Shown here in pieces: positions 60,842-64,000 of a stretch of DNA of 64,000 bases. The DNA is taken from NCBI GenBank assembly GCA_028716225.1, contig JAQUQE010000002.1:62001-126000 (forward strand), in the 5' to 3' direction. Source of the DNA: Dehalococcoidales bacterium. GTDB taxonomy: Bacteria; Chloroflexota; Dehalococcoidia; Dehalococcoidales; UBA5760. Positions within the stretch are counted from its first letter, which is position 1. Each line of letters opens with the position of its first letter. Both the position numbers and the translations under genes were made by a program. The notes under the pieces are model-generated. The model was not told the DNA's origin. It made no database searches and saw only the letters and a program-made list of their open reading frames with translations.

Positions 60842-61468
60842 ATGTCCCTGTTCATCACCTTCGAGGGAGGAGAAGGAAGCGGCAAGAGCGTTCAGTCTAA
60901 ACTACTATACCGGAGACTGTCGCACCTGTCCATTCCGACCATCCTGACCTACGAACCCGGCGGTACGCCGCTGGGCAAGAAGCTGGGCCGCTGGTTGAAA
61001 TGGACTGATGATAAGGATATCACACCGCTGGTCGAGCTGCTACTGTTTAACGCCGCCCGCGCCCAATCGGTAACCGAGGTAATCATACCCGGCCTGAAAA
61101 ATGGCAAAGTCGTTATCAGCGACCGCTATGCCGATTCTACCACAGTATATCAGGGATATGGACGGGGGCTGGATATGGCAACCGTCAAAGCTACCAATAA
61201 CGCCGCTACTCAAGGGCTTAAACCGGAACTGACCGTCCTTCTCGACATACCCACCGAATTGGGACTTACCCGCAAGAAGGGCAGCCAGCGAGACCGCTTC
61301 GAACAGGAAGAGCTAGCCTTTCACCACAGGATAAGGGAGGGCTACCTCAAGCTGGCTGCTGACGAACCTGAACGCTGGCTGGTCGTAGACGCCACACAGA
61401 GCAGGGAGAAGGTGGCCGGGGCTATCTGGCAACGGGTAAGCGAGCTGCTGGGCCAAGAGAGTGACTGA
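60842..61468 (+). CDS. tmk: Thymidylate kinase
   Basis: 208 residues. P-loop FEGGEGSGKSVQSKLL, in which the common GKTTQ reads GKSVQ. DRYADSTTVYQGYGRGLD and a LID-like RDRFEQEELAFHHRIREG follow. It phosphorylates dTMP to dTDP for DNA synthesis. It heads a run of overlapping genes; the next start lies 8 nt inside its 3' end. Confidence 0.92.
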   Translation: MSLFITFEGGEGSGKSVQSKLLYRRLSHLSIPTILTYEPGGTPLGKKLGRWLKWTDDKDITPLVELLLFNAARAQSVTEVIIPGLKNGKVVISDRYADSTTVYQGYGRGLDMATVKATNNAATQGLKPELTVLLDIPTELGLTRKKGSQRDRFEQEELAFHHRIREGYLKLAADEPERWLVVDATQSREKVAGAIWQRVSELLGQESD

Positions 61469-62540
61469 AAAAAAGATGTCCGGTAAGCGAGTGGTTGTGG
61501 CGATGAGCGGCGGAGTGGACTCTCTAATGGCAGCCGCCCTGCTCAATGAGGCCGGCAATCAAACAAGCGGCGTTTATTTGAAGCTATGGAAAGGCCCCGA
61601 TCAGGAAAAGAATATCGCTGCCCTCAGAGATAACTGCCGGGGGCTGGCAATCCCCCTCCGGATACTCAATCTGGAAGAAGAGTTCCAGGAGCTTATAATC
61701 GACTACTTCTGTCTGGAGTACAACCGCGGCCGGACACCAAACCCCTGTACTATCTGCAACCAAAGAATCAAGTTCGGGCTGCTGCTCGACAGGGTAATGG
61801 AAATGGGAGCCGACTATCTGGCTACCGGCCACTACGCCCGCATCGAGTCCTCCGGGGAAGGGCATCATCTCCTCGAAGGGGCAGACCCGACCAAAGACCA
61901 GTCCTATTTCCTCTACCGGCTCGGGCAACGGGAACTGAAGCACCTGCTCTTCCCTCTGGGTAGCCTCCACAAATCCGAGGTTAGGCAGATGGCCGCCCGG
62001 CGCGGCCTGGCTACTGACAGCCCGCGGGAGAGCCAGGACATCTGCTTCATACCGGGTAATGACTATCGCCAGTTTTTGGCCGGGCACATCACCACAAAAC
62101 CCGGGGATATTACCGACGCGGAGGGTAACGTCCTGGGCAGACACAACGGCATGGCTCTCTACACCGTAGGGCAAAGGCAGGGACTGGGCTTAAGCTCGAA
62201 GGAAAGGCTTTATGTGCTCAAGCTTGATCCCAACACCAACAGAGTAATAGTCGGCACCAGCAACCAGCTGGTAGGCAACAGGCTTAACGCCAGCCGGCTC
62301 AGCTGGATCAGGGGAGTACCACCGCAAGAGACACGCAGAATAACGGCTAAAATCCGCTACGGCTCAGCCCGGGCAGCCGCCAGGTTATGCCTAGAGGGTA
62401 ATACCGCCAAGGTCACCTTCAATAAGCCCCAGAGCGCAATTACCCCGGGGCAGGATGTCGTTTTCTACCAGGGCAGTGAGGTGCTGGGCGGGGGTATAAT
62501 AGAAGTAGAGGAAAGCAAAGGGCGTGATATTCCGATCTAA
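61461..62540 (+). CDS. mnmA: tRNA-specific 2-thiouridylase MnmA
   Basis: 359 residues from a GTG that overlaps tmk. An ATG at 61476 is the alternative. The PP-loop is [15 protein letters not shown]. The two catalytic cysteines are in [14 protein letters not shown] and [29 protein letters not shown] is also diagnostic. It puts sulfur on C2 of wobble U34 in tRNA for Lys, Glu and Gln. With elp3 (29019) this gives a cell able to make cm5- and s2-type wobble uridines. Confidence 0.94.
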   Translation: MTEKKMSGKRVVVAMSGGVDSLMAAALLNEAGNQTSGVYLKLWKGPDQEKNIAALRDNCRGLAIPLRILNLEEEFQELIIDYFCLEYNRGRTPNPCTICNQRIKFGLLLDRVMEMGADYLATGHYARIESSGEGHHLLEGADPTKDQSYFLYRLGQRELKHLLFPLGSLHKSEVRQMAARRGLATDSPRESQDICFIPGNDYRQFLAGHITTKPGDITDAEGNVLGRHNGMALYTVGQRQGLGLSSKERLYVLKLDPNTNRVIVGTSNQLVGNRLNASRLSWIRGVPPQETRRITAKIRYGSARAAARLCLEGNTAKVTFNKPQSAITPGQDVVFYQGSEVLGGGIIEVEESKGRDIPI

Positions 62541-63159
62541 TAAACCATCCTTTATCGAGGAAGAACTTCTCAGGGCAAATGGCTACCAGCTTGTTGCCGG
62601 CGTTGATGAAGCCGGCCGGGGTGCACTGGCCGGTCCGGTAGCCGCCGCCGCCGTGATACTACCCGCCCGGATAGATACTCCCTGGCAGGATGAGGTAAGG
62701 GACTCCAAGCAGCTAAGTCCGGCCCGAAGGGAGTACCTCTTTCAGCACATCAGGGAAACTGCTATTGCGGCAGGCATCGGACTGGTGCCACCTGAGACGA
62801 TCGACTCACAGGGAATAGTCAAGGCAACGAAACTCGCCATGAAAATAGCTATTGAGCAACTCGCACCAGCGCCCGACTATCTTATTATCGACTATCTAAT
62901 CCTCCCCGAGATATCCCTGCCGCAAAAGGGGATCACCAACGGCGACCGGCTATGCTTCTCCATTGCCTGCGCCTCTATCATCGCCAAGGTGGCCCGCGAC
63001 CGTTTTATGATTCGGCTGGATGATACCTACCCCGGCTACGGGCTGGCCAGACACAAGGGCTATGGAACAAGGGAACACCTTTTCCGCCTCAGCCAGATGG
63101 GAACCTGCCCGATTCACCGCCACTCCTTCAGGCCGGTCAGGCAGGTAAGCGAACTATGA
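62524..63159 (+). CDS. rnhB: Ribonuclease HII
   Basis: 211 residues from a GTG overlapping mnmA by 17 nt. The acidic site [13 protein letters not shown] gives the DE pair, [11 protein letters not shown] the third acid, and [14 protein letters not shown] with HKGYGTREH completes it. It removes RNA from DNA, including single ribonucleotides. This is the second RNase H in the window, after the RNase HI protein at 8119. Confidence 0.93.
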   Translation: MIFRSNKPSFIEEELLRANGYQLVAGVDEAGRGALAGPVAAAAVILPARIDTPWQDEVRDSKQLSPARREYLFQHIRETAIAAGIGLVPPETIDSQGIVKATKLAMKIAIEQLAPAPDYLIIDYLILPEISLPQKGITNGDRLCFSIACASIIAKVARDRFMIRLDDTYPGYGLARHKGYGTREHLFRLSQMGTCPIHRHSFRPVRQVSEL

Positions 63160-63521
63160 AACGCAGAGAGACCGGTATCCTGGGGGAAAGAATAGCCCAC
63201 GACTTCCTCAAAAAACGCGGCTATCACATTCTGGAGACCAACTACCGCTGTCCGCGAGGAGAGATTGATATCATCGCCAGGCATAAGGACTACCTTGTCT
63301 TTATCGAAGTAAGAACCAAAAGGAGCCTCGGCTTCGGCAGTCCGGAGGAATCAATTACTCCGGTCAAGAAGGAAAGGTTGAGAACAACCGCCCTTCACTA
63401 CCGGCAGAGCCACCGTAATCTACCATCGCTATGGCGTATTGATATCGTAGCGATAGAGCTAGACGAAAAAAGCAAGCCGTCCCGCATCGAGCTTATTGAT
63501 AATGCAGTGGGTGAGGACTAA
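63156..63521 (+). CDS. yraN: YraN/UPF0102 family nuclease-fold protein
   Basis: 121 residues. [40 protein letters not shown] and [11 protein letters not shown] give the E-x-D-x-E-x-K nuclease-like site. The start overlaps the rnhB stop (ATGA), and rnhB-yraN is a common gene pair. Its function is not established; a DNA-repair or resolvase-like role is assumed. Confidence 0.9.
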   Translation: MKRRETGILGERIAHDFLKKRGYHILETNYRCPRGEIDIIARHKDYLVFIEVRTKRSLGFGSPEESITPVKKERLRTTALHYRQSHRNLPSLWRIDIVAIELDEKSKPSRIELIDNAVGED

Positions 63522-63576
63522 GGCATATCTCTTTACCACCTGCTTCCAATTATGTTAGAATTAGCCGCCAGTGACG

Positions 63577-64000
63577 ATGAATATGCCCCCGACAAAAGCG
63601 CTGCCACAACAGATACTACGTATTATCGACGTCAACCTGAACCGTGCCAGTGAGGGACTCCGGGTCATCGAAGACGTAGCCCGCCTGGTGCTTAACGACG
63701 CCGCTATAAGCGGGCAGATAAAAACGATGCGTCACAGGATAGTCGAAGGCGACCTGACACTTAACAAACATCTCGTCGGAGCCCGAGACGCCAGGGGCGA
63801 TGTAGGTATCAACCTGAAAACACCGGGACAGGCAGGAGAGAAAGATATGCCGCTGGTGCTGGTGGCTAATTCAAGGAGAGTTCAGGAATCATTACGAACC
63901 ATAGAGGAGCTTACCCGGACCGGCGGAATCGACCTCGGGTTAGACCCGGAGAGCTTCAAGCAGTCCCGGTTCGAGCTTTACACGATAGAACAAGAGATGC
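63577..64000 (+). CDS. thiE: Thiamine-phosphate synthase with N-terminal ThiD2-like domain (cut by window end)
   Basis: The frame stays open to the end of the window, so the gene continues. The visible part is RIIDVNLNRASEGLRVIEDV, then RLVLND, KTMRHRIVEGD, then ARDARGDVGINLKTPG and ANSRRVQESLRTIEELTR. This matches the ThiD2-type N-terminal domain (alternative HMP-P kinase) fused to ThiE in several phyla. ThiE joins the pyrimidine and thiazole halves of thiamine phosphate. The catalytic ThiE barrel lies outside the window. ATG at 63577 chosen; GTG at 63571 is possible. Confidence 0.75.
   Translation, partial: MNMPPTKALPQQILRIIDVNLNRASEGLRVIEDVARLVLNDAAISGQIKTMRHRIVEGDLTLNKHLVGARDARGDVGINLKTPGQAGEKDMPLVLVANSRRVQESLRTIEELTRTGGIDLGLDPESFKQSRFELYTIEQEM

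Overview
The window looks like a chromosomal segment of an anaerobic Chloroflexota bacterium of the Dehalococcoidia type. This rests on three very large surface proteins with BNR/Asp-box motifs (the kind annotated as S-layer protein in Dehalococcoides), a bacterial Elp3, a FabL-type fatty-acid operon with MaoC-type dehydratases, PdxST vitamin B6 synthesis, and adjacent rpoB-rpoC. The assignment is by recalled family resemblance only; no database search was possible.

The window has two unlike halves. Positions 1 to about 27,100 are accessory. They hold secreted or anchored repeat proteins, toxin-antitoxin genes (orphan HicB, two AbrB/RelE-like pairs, one RHH/MazF pair, an AbiEii-like gene), a terminase pair without other phage genes, an IS1-family transposase remnant, and a dense family of dispersed GC-rich palindromic repeats in almost every intergenic space. 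From the RNase P RNA (27,165) onward the sequence is compact core genome and these repeats disappear.

Accessory half: two tandem paralogous surface proteins (1-2002); orphan HicB with a toxin remnant; an excisionase-HTH/receiver fusion; terminase small and large subunits; two TA operons that share promoter and downstream flanks; a zinc-ribbon coiled-coil protein; RNase HI. Then come three 1,215-1,325-residue S-layer-like paralogs at 8813, 14894 and 23067. Each has the same promoter motif, a conserved structured leader of about 220-250 nt containing a perfect Shine-Dalgarno followed by a 2-3 codon mini-ORF, and the same type of terminator. Between the second and third paralogs lie MazF, a lipoprotein and a protein with five cysteine-rich repeats.

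Core half: rnpB, a CtpA-type protease, a zincin, elp3 and a divergent Trm9/ALKBH8-like methyltransferase (possible wobble-uridine pathway, with mnmA further on). A seven-gene type II fatty-acid operon on the minus strand (two MaoC-type dehydratases, plsX, acpP, fabL, fabF, fabG) lies head to head with rpoB-rpoC. Then come ruvB (no standard start codon at its expected N-terminus), a SIMPL lipoprotein, an ECF sigma factor with a DUF5667 partner, rimI, a RecB-like nuclease, ccdA-tlpA, and a three-gene NuoE/NuoF/NuoG-GltD flavin-iron-sulfur module with no catalytic subunit beside it. The window ends with a methyltransferase, pdxS-pdxT and the run R3H-ATPase, tmk, mnmA, rnhB, yraN, thiE (cut by the window end).

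Several start sites lie only 6-8 nt after a good -10 box, so leaderless transcripts appear to be in use. No tRNA, rRNA or CRISPR array was recognised.
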